Shown here in pieces: positions 21,684 through 33,855 of a stretch of 64,000 nt of DNA. Within the stretch, counting starts at the first letter, position 1, and every line of letters begins with the position of its first letter. This stretch comes from Mytilus galloprovincialis (taxonomy: Eukaryota; Mollusca; Bivalvia; Mytilida; Mytilidae). Below the pieces are notes generated by a model that saw only the letters and a list, made by a program, of their open reading frames with translations, searched no databases and was not told the DNA's origin. The stretch spans positions 60,536,181 through 60,600,180 of the forward strand of contig NC_134848.1 of NCBI RefSeq assembly GCF_965363235.1. Direction: 5' to 3'. The translations under genes were made by a program, and so were the position numbers.

Positions 21684-22106
21684 TATTATAAGTTATACGG
21701 ATCCATAGAGGGTTAGTAAAATCCATAGGGGGTGAGGCCGGAGGCCGAATCCCCTATGGATTTTATTCATCCTCTATGGTCAGTAGTGGGTCAGTAGTTA
21801 ACCGTATAACGAATTTATCGCATGCTTAACCTTTTCTGCTGCGTTTTGTGGAAAAATAAACAATGAAAGACAACAACATTTATTTAATAGATGACATCAC
21901 CAATGATAGTAAACGTGACGTCATGAACCCCTATGAAATTTACTAACCACCTACGGATCCATAGGGGGTCACCACGTGACGGCTTTAAACCAATCAAAAC
22001 GTGATAATTTTTAAGCGGTGCGATAATATAAGTTATATGGTTCGCTACTGACCCCATACGGATCCATAGAGGGTTAGTAAAATCCATAGGGGGTGAGGCC
22101 GGAGGA
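21684..22106. mobile_element. Fold-back element inserted in unit 1
   Basis: A block 'gttatacggatccatagagg ... aatccatagggggtgaggcc' (about 21693-21740) is followed by its inverted copy (21745-21815) and then repeated in direct orientation at about 22030-22106. Unit 2 has the empty site at about 42879-42918, so the insertion post-dates the duplication. No coding sequence. Superfamily unknown. Confidence 0.6.
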
Positions 22107-22837
22107 AATCATCAATTGATTACAGTGATCAAACTTGTTGTAGTTGTATTTAACACATTTAAAGTATTTTAATTTTGGATCAATGTTTTGAAATAAACAA
22201 ACCAGCTCATGCAGTTATAGAATGCAATGATTAAGACGTTTCAAAATATGAAATGAATATTAATTTCATAATTTTCTTTGGAATTAGGAAAATTCGATTA
22301 TATCTATATCTCTACAGTTTAATTTTTGTAATTATCTTTTTCATGTTTTTTTAAATTGAAATAGTGAAATTAACTTTGTTGTTTCTATGAAAGACATTAT
22401 ATGACAGGTAATAAATCAGTGGAATATTGAATCATTTGTCTGATTGATTAGTTATCAAACAGAAAACTGTTAATTATTAATTGAAAAGAAAATGTTCCGG
22501 GAGATAGTAATTACCGATTTCAAAGAAAGTAATTATTTTACATCAGAAACCAATAGTGTAGAAATTTAAATGCGTTTTTAATATAAGTAGTTAAATTGTG
22601 CTATATATATAAAAAAAAATATACCACGTATTTTCTCTATTTCGCCTTCTGACTTAAAGATTTTAGTTTGTTTTTTCTGATAAGAATGAAGAAAAATGTT
22701 TTAACGATTGTGTGAATTCATTACACTATTAATTCAATTTCTTCGTTTATAATTTAAAGTATTTTCGATTATGACACCACTCAAAGAGTAAAACTACATA
22801 CCAAGATCTAAGGTAAATTCCATTAACACTGACAAAT

Positions 22838-23600
22838 AAAGGCAACAGTAGTATACCGCTGTTCGAAACTCATAAATCGATAGAAAAAAAAACAAATTCG
22901 GGTTACAAACTAAAACTGAGGGAAAATCATTAAATATAAGAAGAGAACAACGACACAACATTAAAATGTAACACACACAGAAACGAACTAAGCATTAGAC
23001 AAAATCCGATGAGAATAACAAATATAACATCAAAACTAAATACATGAATTTGGGATAGAAAAGTACCGTGACACGTCTTATAGTAATGTGATTTCACAAT
23101 CAAATATAAGAGGAAACAAACGACACAACAGAAACACAACGTTAAAATTTAACACACACAGAAACGAACTATAATATAACAATGGTCATATTCCTGACTT
23201 GGTACCGAACTTTTTTAAAGAAAAAAATGGTGGGTTGAACCTGGTTTTGTGACATGCCAAACCTCCCGCTTTAATGGCAATGTTAAATATAACATTAAAA
23301 TGACAACATACATTTCAGGACTACAATACAAATAAATAGGAGAACATATTGGACAAAGAAACACACGAATAATAGCTAACAAAAGGCACCAGGTTTAAAA
23401 TTTAATACGCCAGAAGTGCGTTTCTTCCACACAAGACTTACTAGTGACGCCCAGATACAAAAGTTCGAAAGCCAAAACAAGTACAAAGTTGAACAACACT
23501 GAGGACCAAAAATTCAAAAAAGTTGTGCCAAATACGGCTAGGGTTTAACAAAATCGGAAAAATAAATTAAATTAAAATAAAAAAAAATTAAAAAAATAAA
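22838..23600 (-). mobile_element. Penelope-like 3' tail with decayed hammerhead repeat
   Basis: On the minus strand this contains the '...gcggtatactactgttgcct...' terminus (near 22843-22862), the 'aagacgtgtcacggtac' stretch, and a second related copy running to a hammerhead-type motif at 23406-23450. It pairs the family's 3' tail with a ribozyme-bearing repeat. Non-coding fossil. Confidence 0.55.
23406..23450 (-). ncRNA. Decayed hammerhead-type motif
   Basis: Retains the outer arms (GCGTCA on one side, TGGCGTA on the other, which can pair as stem I) but the catalytic core is not conserved. Confidence 0.45.
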
Positions 23601-25811
23601 TAAAAAAAACCTGACAAATTCGAACGTCGGGCATGACAAACCAAAGGAACGAATGGAAGACAATCGTCATTTACCTGACTTAGTAAAGGAAATATCCGTA
23701 GAAAATGATAGATAAAAAAGTTGTATAGCCTTACTTCGCACACATATGACCGTTGTTAACAGTTCCGCTATATTAAAATTTCCCCTTGTTATCTTGACCA
23801 CTTTTGAAAATATTCAAGTCAAGATTCAATTATACTTCTTTTCAATTGTAAACCGAGTGTTTAATTAGCAATTTAATGCCATTTTGACACTTCTTTTTAA
23901 ATATTGTGTTGCTTTTAATTTGAATGTCCAAATAAGAGTTCATTCTGCTGGTAGCTTCCCGTTGCAGTTTATTCCTATGTATTTTTGTTAGATTTACGAC
24001 ATGGTTTAAAACGGCAACACATATGATTGCGTGCATCTTAATCTGGTGTAATCAAATTTAAGGCTATGGAATGTGTTTTTATCGTTGCTGGTTTGTCTTT
24101 ATTTGTCTTTATATGCATGTCGGATTAGTCGGCTGTGGTTGGTGAATTTGGTCTTATGTACTGTGCTGTTTTATTGTTGCTTCTTGGTATTCATTTTTAT
24201 TTTTGTGAATATTTGATGCTAGTTTGGCAGAGATTCTAGAGTAAAGATATGTTCAAATTCTTTAACAAGCTTATATCAATATCGAAATCGTTACCATTAA
24301 CGAAACAAGGAGGTCGATGTATATCAATGTTATCTTGGCAAGAGATGTATGTAATCGGTAATTGATAAATTAAGAAAAAGAAATCACCTTACTTTTTTTT
24401 CTTTTGATCACATATCTTTTTACGTGTTTCGTTAAATAAACATCCTCCCACTTAAAAAGGGGTTTGCTCGATTCTGATGAAATTTTATTCAAAATACCAT
24501 ATTTGATGCACCATGTTTATAAAAGTTAGTCTCGAATTCACAACATGCGTTGGACATGCTATTTATTGCTGTTCATAAATAACGCAGATAACTTGGACAT
24601 CAAGCCCGCCCCCTTGTTCTTGATGAAGGGAAATTTAGACGATCACATCAGATAAAAGTGTTATTTAATTGAGAACAACTTCTGATTAATGGTAATGAAA
24701 GACAGTGTTGGATCTTTGGTTTCCTCCTGTAGTTGTTTTTGTCTCATTTATGTACACGTATATTCAATATCATCTATTCATACTGTATACATATTGAGCA
24801 CACGAATTTTTCTCGTTGAAATTGTAATAAAGACGATATTGAAATTTACTAAACTTATTTTCAAATACACCATGCTATTAAAATTAAAAAAAAATGTATA
24901 ATGAAATATTTTGTAAAACGCCCAATATTAACTACAGTCGACTCTCGTTATGTCGAAGTCAGCCGGACCACAGAAATATTTCGAGATACACATAGTTCGA
25001 CTCAAACGAACACCGGAAGTTCGACAATCTAAGGGACACAACTCTTGCTTGGCTTGGTAAAGCTAAAATAAATCCAGGTGAATATGGCAAGGGGATCGAT
25101 ATTCTAGTATCAGATCGATGTATTTGTATGTCACAGTCTTTTAATTATTATTATGATGACATTATTTTTATTTATTCAATTCTTTCAATTAAAAAAAAAA
25201 TCCTATGGCTTTTCCAAGAGAGTAATTTCCAATTGATAGTTTCGTTGTTCAGGTCGGTTATAGCTGACAAAATTGATTATTCTCGGATACAAGAGATTTA
25301 AGAAAATTTTGATTTCTATTCATTTTGTTTTATCTCACTCTTTCTTTTCAAAAGAAAATATAACAAGTTTAAAGACGCTGTTTGAGTAGTTTTTAGGTGA
25401 TCATCAACGGAAGCCATAATCCTCACTTTTTACACACCCAAGCTCATTAGTGTAAATCACAAATTAATTGCTTTGTAAACATTTTAAATACTTTTTCATG
25501 AACATGTACTTGAGTTTTCTTTCGTATGAACCCTATATTTCTAATGGGAATATCATTATCACTATATTTACTTTAATTATTTCATCAACATGACTTTGTA
25601 ATATCAGCATTGTTTATTAAATGCAAATAAAAAAAGTATTAACAAAAGTACTGAACTCCAAGGTAATTCAAAAAGGGAAGTAACTCCAAGGTAATTCAAA
25701 AAAGGAAGTCCATAAAAACTGACAAACTCAAACCAAACGTAGACTTCAATCAATGGAACGCATATAAAACAAAAGTCTTGACATGCATTTGCTGATGACA
25801 ATAGATATAGA
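23601..25811. other. Intergenic, no gene seen
   Basis: AT-rich. Contains a transposon-end-like sequence 'cagtcgactctcgttatgtc' at about 24936-24955 without a visible partner, and a family A copy at 25628-25790. Nothing else supported. Confidence 0.5.
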
Positions 25812-25941
25812 ATAACTAATCAAAGAATTCAAATAGAGAACAACATGCAACGATTGTCCGAACAACACATTATTTCACGAGTGTTGTTCGGTCACGAGTT
25901 GCATATTTCTCGATATTTGAATTCTTTGATTAGTTATTCTT
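25812..25941. mobile_element. Hairpin MITE core with perfect inverted arms
   Basis: AATAACTAATCAAAGAATTC at the left is mirrored exactly at the right, and the match runs for at least 24 bp. Inside, 'ccgaacaacac' and 'gtgttgttcgg' are also inverted. The RNA or single strand would form a long hairpin. The flank to about 26140 may belong to the same element. Confidence 0.6.
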
Positions 25942-28870
25942 TTTATTAGATTGCCAAATGGCTTTTTTAATAAAATTAAAGTAGAAAATATAAGGAACTA
26001 TATATTTGTTCTACGCATTCACAATTTGTTTTGATCCGACGTTATCGACGCCTTGACAACGCCTATTGTTGTATGACGTGAGATGAGTGAAATAAACACG
26101 TTTAATCACATGTGAAATTATCGGTTTTTATTTCACTGGGAAATCAATGTAATTCGTTGCAACCAATGTAATAATGGGTTATACCTGGTTTTATAGCTAC
26201 AGTACGTGCAATTCATCTTCACAAACATGTCAGACTTAAAGTGATCGGTCTGATCGGAAGGATAGGATGGAGGGACCTTTCTGACAGATTGAACTCTACT
26301 ACGTCATATGTTGTACTCTTACAAATTACGCAATCGTAGTTTCGTTTCAATTCATTAAAATGATCCTGAATCTCGGGAAAATTTAAATCGCCTATGTACA
26401 GGAGCCCGACATTTTATTTTTAATCATTCAACAAAATTTTCTGATCCCAGATTGTTTTCGTTTATTTGGAAAGAAGTGAAACGTGCAGACAAATCTCAAC
26501 TTTAAATTGCATTATAATTCCTTTGCCAAAAGCATAAAGGCATTCTTTTATCAAACCCGATGAGTACTAATTGAAAATGTATATCGCGATTGCTACAATC
26601 TAATAGAATTGTTCAAAACAATCAAAACATGCCAATTCGGTGGATGATTTTCAATAAAATTTAAAAATAATACAAATGAAATATAAAGTATATTTTATCT
26701 GATAATTATCATAATGTATGGAGAACAATCCATAACGATGTACATAAAAAAATCATATAAAAAATTTGTTAATGCTTCCGTTTAAAAAGAGGAGATAATG
26801 TAAGTTTTTTTATCCTTTTATTATTCATATTTCATAAAATTAAATTATATCACCAAGTATCATTAAAATGACTGATTGAAAATGAAGGTACAATGATTTT
26901 AACAAAAATATGAGATATTTATAAATAATACGTAGCAGTTTTAGTATCTTTAAACTATCTTCATTACTCTTTATGAGAAAAAAACATTCCTTATGTTAAA
27001 AAAAATATGCTTATACAAAATTATACTTCATGGTGTTGTATTAAAATGAGAAAATAAAAAATGTATAAAACTCTTCACAAACACACACACAAATTTAAGT
27101 ATCTTTACTTGTACATTTGCATACCCAAAGGTATTCAAAAATAGACTAATGGCAAATAATGGTACACGAATTAAAATTAAAAAAAGAAGAAATATGTGTA
27201 ATAATTGCTGACAAAGTTTTAGTTAGTTTTTCTATTACATTCATTATACTTTATGAAAAGCAACCATTCATGATGTACAATTGTTACTAATCATGGTAAT
27301 AACAAAGACAAGTTTATAATTTTTTTAAAAATGTAGAAATGATCGGACTTTTAAAAAACACAAAGTAAAACCAACTAAGTCTTTACCCGTATGTCATTCA
27401 CATTTCATAACAAAATTTACACTACCAAATTCATTTGAAACAACTGATTGCAAATAATGGTACACAAAAAAAAAAATGACAATTTTATTAACAAAGAAGA
27501 AATGTCTGTAATAAATACCGACAGTATTGTAGTACATCCACCCGAACCTGAGGCAGAAGTGTAACATTATAACATATAATTATCTGTATTCTCCTAAAGA
27601 AAACAAAGAATTATCAAAGATCTGTCAACAGCATCAAAGTTTTGAATGAAGGCCATAAACATGACTAATACTTATTTACAAATTGAATAGCCGGTGATGA
27701 AATATAAACAAATGAGTGACAATGTGTAATACAAATTTAAAAAAAACAATAATAGCCACAATTGAACTTATTGTAGTTTTTATATTGATGTTTTGAAGCG
27801 TATAAATGCATTGTTTCCTTTTCGAAAGTACTTACAATGTGGAATTTGTATTATGATACAAAAATCAACATATCAATGCCAATAAGGAAGAATTAAATTT
27901 AAAAAAACAAATGTAGTAAAAGGATTGTAAAGATTCAAACGCCGATATTTATAAAGTTAGTTCGTCGTACCTTCTGACCAAGTGCCTCTCTAAATATTCA
28001 ATGAGAAGTCCTATTTGAATTGAGTTTATCGACCAGTTTGGAACCGTGTAATGAACTACCTATATTGAACAAGGTATGCACTCTTTGAATTAATTTGTGG
28101 TTCTGTGTACGTTTTTTTCTCACTTAATTCAAAAAGTGGTATCTCATTTCAATTGCTGCAGTGCAAGTCGCCTAATTGATGATTTTCAGAGACCATTTTT
28201 TTTTAAGGTATTCGAGTTACAGAAGTTCAAACAGGCAGCAAAATGATAAATTGTTAAATCAGATTGATTTCCATAAAACAATGCAAAAATGATAATTAAC
28301 ATTATTTGTAACATAGAAAAAACAAAATCTCTTGCGTGAAATGAAATAGAAATAAACCTCATTTAAAATACAAGACCGATCATAGTGTTCGGCAGTACTG
28401 TGTTTCTAACTTATCAAAACAGTTCAAATTCAAATCAAGACTAAAAATCGAAATAATTGTGCTAAATAATAGCTATATCAAAAATATCATAACTTCAAAG
28501 TAAATTAAGAAGAAGTCTATAAAAACTGCAAAAAGTCAAACGTTATCTACAAATGGAATGCGTTAAAACAAATGTCATATTCCTGACTCGGTACAGAGCA
28601 ACACACACAGACATGACCCACCTGCACCAGGAACACAAACTTATACAATGGAATGTATGCACACCTATTCTCGTCAAAAATGGTATGAACAATGCAATGA
28701 AATAACAAACATTAATAAAATACTCTTTTAAGTATTCAATTTAGTATGTTTTGATTTTCTTGTGCTGTGATTCACAGTTCGTTAATGCCTTCATCATTTT
28801 CATATATAAGCTTCTTTAAAGGGGCACTAGCTACGAGATACATAAAACAATTAAATTATGATTTTTTTGT
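25942..28870. other. Intergenic upstream of the Toll-like receptor, no gene seen
   Basis: About 2.9 kb of AT-rich DNA without recognisable genes. A family A copy lies at 28470-28690. Repeated phrases of 'caaataatggtacac' type occur at about 27150 and 27450, hinting at an old local duplication. Confidence 0.5.
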
Positions 28871-28875
28871 TCAAT

Positions 28876-28886
28876 GAAAGTGAAAT
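28876..28886 (+). promoter_or_regulatory. IRF/ISRE-like motif upstream of the Toll-like receptor
   Basis: GAAAGTGAAAT fits the GAAANNGAAA core bound by interferon-regulatory factors in animals. It lies about 206 bp upstream of the TATA box. By base composition such a motif is expected less than once in the window, but copies also occur in a repeat at 44460 and 44570, so function is a guess. Confidence 0.35.
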
Positions 28887-29081
28887 TATAGTGAAATAAT
28901 AATTCACTAATAGCAGCCAGTATGGTTTAATGTTGTAAAAATAAAATAAGAAACATTATAAACGATGATGAATTATTCACTTGCAATTGAATAATTCGAC
29001 CTCATTGAATCCGTATGCATGTGAACTTCAATTTTATCCATTAGGTAGTGATGAAATATGCATGATTGATGCGTGTTAGAC

Positions 29082-29118
29082 TATAAAAAGAAAAGAATGT
29101 CAACATTGAAAGTGAAAC
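29082..29118 (+). promoter_or_regulatory. Core promoter of the Toll-like receptor: TATA box and IRF-like site
   Basis: TATAAAAAG at 29082-29090 is a good TATA box. GAAAGTGAAAC at 29108-29118, a perfect ISRE half-consensus, sits where transcription should start. A 5' UTR exon could end at CAG|GTAAAA (GT at 29174) and splice to the acceptor TTTATTACAG (ending 29412), 12 bp before the ATG. An alternative donor is AG|GTAAAT at 29123. Confidence 0.45.
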
Positions 29119-29424
29119 AAAGGTAAATCATTCGATTGACCGATTCGATCCACAAAACATCATTCTTATACAGGTAAAACCGAAAATTAACTTAATTTTA
29201 AACCTGAAAATTGAAATCAAACAGACATAGAAAATGTAAATCGCTTGTTTTAGACTTTTTGTAATTTGGATAAATGTTTTACACTGTTATAAATCTAATA
29301 TGAACATTTGAGTCAAATCGGTGAACATGAATTTGACAGCTAGTGCCAATTTAACTTTCAATCTGGCGAATTCGAAATAATATTTATTATATTTGGTCTG
29401 TCTTTATTACAGGTAATTCTTAAA

Positions 29425-31569
29425 ATGAGAATATACATCCTTTTTGTGTTTGCGCTTGGTTTCCTAAATATAAGCAAAGGTTATGTAATGCAGAAAGAAT
29501 GCCACAAGAATTGTAAATGCACAATTAGGCGTTCAAAGAAACGTGAAGCTGTTTGTAATGGAAGAGGTTTGCATTACATTCCACAATTTCCAGATCAGAT
29601 AATTTCTGTTATAATGAGTGGAACAAATTTGACGAATATTGAAAAAAATGGATTCAAGAATTTGACCTATATTAGACTGAAAGAATTAACATTAGATAAC
29701 AATCTTATTACGTTTATTCATGAAGATGCTTTTGTCAATTTGAAATTTCTGGATAAATTGCGTATTTTTCAAGAAACAAATCTAGAGGTGAATGTAATAA
29801 AGGTATCCGTTGGGAAAATGAAAACAAGGAATCTCCGATCTTTATATTTTCAGAATAACAACTGGCTTTTCCTTCCAGTCGATATGTTTACAAGTTTTTC
29901 ATACAGTGAAATACGAACTGTTAGAATTAATGGTAACAGTTTTTCTAAACTAAAGAGTGCGACATTTTCACCATTAAAAAAGTTGCAAAAGCTGTTTTTG
30001 AATAAAAATGAGATTGAACATATTGATTTAAAAGGCATTTCGAAGGATTTAGTAGATTTGCGTTTGAATGAAAATCTTCTCTCAAAGGTTCCGGAATGGT
30101 GTACGAAGGATAGCCGAGTTGTCAGTTTAGTCAACAAATTAGAAAGTTTAGATTTAAGCGATAATAACATTGGGGACATTAGAATAAAAGCTTTTCTATG
30201 TTTGCCAAATTTGAAGAAGCTTTTACTCAATAGAATGCCAATGAGGAGAATTCGGTCAAATATATTCGCATTCCTCCCAGTTTTGCATTCTTTACAACTC
30301 TCGAAAATAGGGTTTCCTTTGCAAAAAATAGACGATTATGCGTTCAATAGTTCATCTCTTTCAAGTCTGCATATGGATGTTGCAAATTTCCATTTCGACC
30401 GGAATGAGTTTAATCCACAGACTATTTTTTCCTTGTCACCAAATCTAAGTTTTCTAAACTTAGACCATAATTTTTTCCCTAGAAACGAAACAAAGATGCA
30501 ACAAATATTTTCACCTTTAGTAAGGCTGAAAAATTTAATAATATCCTCAGCCAGTCTTTTTATTCTTCCAAAAAATGTTTTTCCGTTCTTAAAATCACTC
30601 GAAATATTGACCCTAAGCTCAAACAGATTGTCAGATTGGAATGATGGTAGTGAAATATTTCGGAATATGACGTCTCTTAGGAACCTCAACATGAAAGATA
30701 ATTTCATCAAAATTATAAATAAAAAAACATTCCCTGCAGACGTACTCAGATCTTTAAAAGTTCTGGATTTGAGCTATAATTCGTTTGTATGCACTTGTGA
30801 TCAACTATGGTTTACAGAATGGATTAAAACAACTAAAGTAAAGCTTCTCAGTTATCCAACGCTATATAAATGTAGGTCACCACCAGCGCTTGATGGAACG
30901 TTACTTCAAAAGTATGTTAACTCGTCTAAGGAGTGTCCTCCATGGAATCCTATTTATACAATGGTGATAATCTTGTTATTGTCTGTTGCGGTATTAGCTG
31001 TGATATTTGCGATAATAATAAAGTGTCAAACAAACATTAAAAATTATTTATACCTATGGAGAATCAATTACAACAGAAGAAAAGGTTATCTCCCCTTGCA
31101 AGATGCAGATGATTTCGAATATCATGCATTTGTTGTATATTGTGATGCAGATCGGCATTGGGTTCATCACAAGTTTCTAAAGAAACTAGAACAAGATGAA
31201 GGAATGAAACTTTGCATTCATCATAGAGATTTTGAAATCGGGGAATCAATTACTGCAAACATCAATAACTATCTCGAGAAATCATGGAAAGTTGTTGTTA
31301 TTTTATCAAATGATTTTGCAAAAAGTGAATGGTGTCAATGGGAGGTTGATATCGTTCAAGAGCGAAGGCGTAGACAGGGAAGGGATGTTTTTTTATTGAT
31401 TATGCTTAAAAGTATTGACTCTAAACATATGACGAATCAACTCAGAGCCCTTCTAGACAGTGCATCAAGTCTGAAATATCCAGTGGGCGTTGGCGAAGAA
31501 CTGTTCTGGACGGCAGCAGTAGAAACACTTAGAAAGCCATTGGGGCATCCACCGACAGCACTGTTATGA
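29425..31569 (+). CDS. Toll-like receptor, single coding exon
   Basis: 714 aa type I membrane receptor. Residues 1-19 are a signal peptide. An LRRNT cysteine cluster is at C26, C30, C32, C44. About 14 leucine-rich repeats follow, for example LKKLLLNRMP and LKVLDLSYNSF. The LRRCT has C456, C458, C483, C504. The transmembrane helix is about 510-534. The TIR domain is about 563-705 with box 1 (YHAFVVY at 566-572), BB-loop RDFEIGE (601-607) and box 3 FW (694-695). One C-terminal cysteine cluster makes it the vertebrate-like single-cluster type. TIR domains recruit adaptors such as MyD88 to activate NF-kB; the ligand cannot be predicted. The BB-loop has Ile605 where most TLRs have Pro and TLR3 has Ala. 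The ATG was chosen because it directly precedes the signal peptide and follows a splice acceptor. Candidate ATTAAA signals lie near 31740 and 31758. No paralogue is in the window. Confidence 0.95.
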   Translation: MRIYILFVFALGFLNISKGYVMQKECHKNCKCTIRRSKKREAVCNGRGLHYIPQFPDQIISVIMSGTNLTNIEKNGFKNLTYIRLKELTLDNNLITFIHEDAFVNLKFLDKLRIFQETNLEVNVIKVSVGKMKTRNLRSLYFQNNNWLFLPVDMFTSFSYSEIRTVRINGNSFSKLKSATFSPLKKLQKLFLNKNEIEHIDLKGISKDLVDLRLNENLLSKVPEWCTKDSRVVSLVNKLESLDLSDNNIGDIRIKAFLCLPNLKKLLLNRMPMRRIRSNIFAFLPVLHSLQLSKIGFPLQKIDDYAFNSSSLSSLHMDVANFHFDRNEFNPQTIFSLSPNLSFLNLDHNFFPRNETKMQQIFSPLVRLKNLIISSASLFILPKNVFPFLKSLEILTLSSNRLSDWNDGSEIFRNMTSLRNLNMKDNFIKIINKKTFPADVLRSLKVLDLSYNSFVCTCDQLWFTEWIKTTKVKLLSYPTLYKCRSPPALDGTLLQKYVNSSKECPPWNPIYTMVIILLLSVAVLAVIFAIIIKCQTNIKNYLYLWRINYNRRKGYLPLQDADDFEYHAFVVYCDADRHWVHHKFLKKLEQDEGMKLCIHHRDFEIGESITANINNYLEKSWKVVVILSNDFAKSEWCQWEVDIVQERRRRQGRDVFLLIMLKSIDSKHMTNQLRALLDSASSLKYPVGVGEELFWTAAVETLRKPLGHPPTALL

Positions 31570-33855
31570 TAACTGTAAAAATTGTAACAACCGTGTAACA
31601 CTTTGAATTTTTAATTTGAGAATTTAAGAAAAAATTACTATGAAGGTTATTCGATTAACGATCAAATTCAAATGCATTGTGTATTTGTGTTTCTAGTAAT
31701 GCAGATTTCTACATGAAATAATAGTCGTTGAATTGTTAGATTAAAAACACATGTTTAATTAAAAAACATATCTGGTTTTCAACCATGTATCTTGAAAAAA
31801 ACTATTGTTTCTAACTTCTATGCCAATTTGTCTTTGGTGGAGCGTTGTCTCATTTGCAATATCCTACAATATCCTTTTTTAAAAATATTTATTAAAGCAT
31901 TCAAATATTATTCTATTGATTTTTAAACTCGTCTTTAATATGCATACAAAATTTACCGTCGGACATTAATCATGCAAAAATGAATCAAATCATGTGTTTG
32001 ATCAAGTTTCCTGTAAGTATGAAATACATAAAAAATAAAATTGAGAATAAAAATGGTTAATTTGACAACGAGACAACAACCCTACCGAACAGCGGAAACA
32101 GTACAAGGCCACCTATGGATCTCCTATACAGAGAGAAAATCAATGATAAATCGAATGCATACAGTAAACCATATGTGTCTCGGGATACATAAGATATATA
32201 GTTTTTAAAACGTCATGAGATTGCTGTCTCATATTGCTGACAAAAGTCTGACCATTAAAAAAGGTGAAGATACAAATGTAACATTTAAGACTCCAACCGG
32301 ACGTGAACCGAAGGTAAACTGACAATGCAATAGTTTCCCCCCCCCCACAATTAAAAAACAGACAAAAAAAACCGACGAAAAGAAGAAAAAAGTTAACAAA
32401 ACACTACAAAAAAAACACAGAATGACAAACAAGAAGTATACCAAAAACAGTGTCGAACTCATGAGCTCGGGAAGGTAAGATGTTTCTGAGTAACAAGTGG
32501 TACCAGTCGTGTTGAAAGTGTTAGTACAACACATGATTCGTCCTTAAGTTGTAAGTTGTACACATGAATATTCAACAGAAACGGATTTTTCGTATAAGGG
32601 AATTACATGCAAAAAAAGTATATAAAATTTTAATTTCTCGACCGACATAATTCACATAAATATATAGTGTTGAAAGCTTCTGAACATTCTTACATTCATA
32701 ACCGTGAAGTTTTGCCAACGAGATAAGTATGTACTTATGATTATTTCCGGTTAATATTTGTTTTATTAGTAATTGTACCTTTTTTATAAACACATTTGTA
32801 TTGCAATGTATGTCAATGCAACATAACGTCTATCCGTGCTTGTTATGCACGCCCTTCTATTTAATAATTATTGCCCATAATAGAGCAGAGCATTTATAAT
32901 TAATGTCTTTGTTTAATTGGAACACATTAGAATAAATTGTATGACTCTTTCCTCGATTACCTGAAACGTTAATAAAATGTACCTTGTAAATTCATCCAAA
33001 CAAAACATCAGTCCTTGTCACGGAATAGAAGTTCCTTCATACTATAAGTTCCAATGGGAAAAAATATTCTGGAATATTATTTCCACAGGAATAAATATTA
33101 CAGTATATGTTCCTAACGGAATAAAAAGTATAGAATATTTATTCCACCAGGTACAGGTATTATGACATTGTTTATAACAAAGTTTCCACTGGAACAAATA
33201 TACGTTGAAAGTTCAACATCCAATATCTTACATTTTTTCTATAATTTTCTCAATAAATAGATTTGTCAAAGTACCCTTACTTTATATACGTACTTTTAAG
33301 GATGTTTTTAAAACAATCATAATTTCGTCTTCTCATTAACACAGTAAATCATAGTCCCTTTAACAATTCACTATAATTACTGTATTGCATAATAATAAAA
33401 TGTATATGATGATTCACAGAAGTAATAAATATGAAAATATTATTTATAATCAATATATGAATTCATGCGTATAAATTCATTATATAGCTGCTTTGTTTAT
33501 TTCAAAACTCAATCGAAACTTCAGCAAATTTAGTGTTTGATATAATTAAACCTTATAAGATCTCTGTAATCAAAGAGAATAGAAGAATACCAAGGAGACA
33601 ATGTATGTTTGAAGAATGCAAGTTTTTCTTACATCAATTAAAATTTGACTCTAAAGACCAAAAGCATTTGTTAAATGTATGCATACATTTACAATAAACA
33701 GAAGCTATCATGTTTATAAGGAAGCTGTCTTTAAATAAAACGGCAGTTAGAATAATTGCAGTCATCAAATGGATTAACATGTAAACGCTGTACAGTATTT
33801 GCTATAAAACTTAAGATTTTGTTTAATTCATATATAATTTTTCGTTGAATCAGAC
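31570..33855. other. Spacer between Toll-like receptor and the second VMO-I copy
   Basis: Holds the receptor's 3' UTR, the end of a family C copy (31815-31880), and a family E repeat fragment (32040-32130, minus, 'gacaacgagacaacaaccct'). From about 32370 it is unit 2 of the duplication. TATAAAAC at 33803-33810 is a plausible TATA box for the gene at 33856. No other gene is seen. Confidence 0.55.

Larger units (their letters stand above)
1..22605. repeat. Segmental duplication, unit 1 (left copy)
   Basis: This block is paralogous to 32370-43375 in the same orientation. Anchor pairs read by eye are 291/32577, exon 1 at 3043/33856, exon 2 at 4483/34654, exon 3 at 13572/36187, exon 4 at 16732/37740, 20695/42590, 21651/42838 and about 22560/43330. 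The copy extends past the left edge of the window. Unit 1 is about twice as long because it has gained insertions: a LINE remnant, a MITE, a 7.3-kb nested retroelement block and a fold-back element. Coding exons are clearly more alike than introns, so the duplication is not very recent. Confidence 0.85.

Noticed and set aside
24936-24960. Transposon-end-like sequence CAGTCGACTCTCGTTATG
   Set aside because: No matching inverted end or transposase was found nearby, so an element cannot be delimited.
29850-30710. Two minus-strand frames of about 125 codons
   Set aside because: They are antisense shadows of the Toll-like receptor coding sequence.
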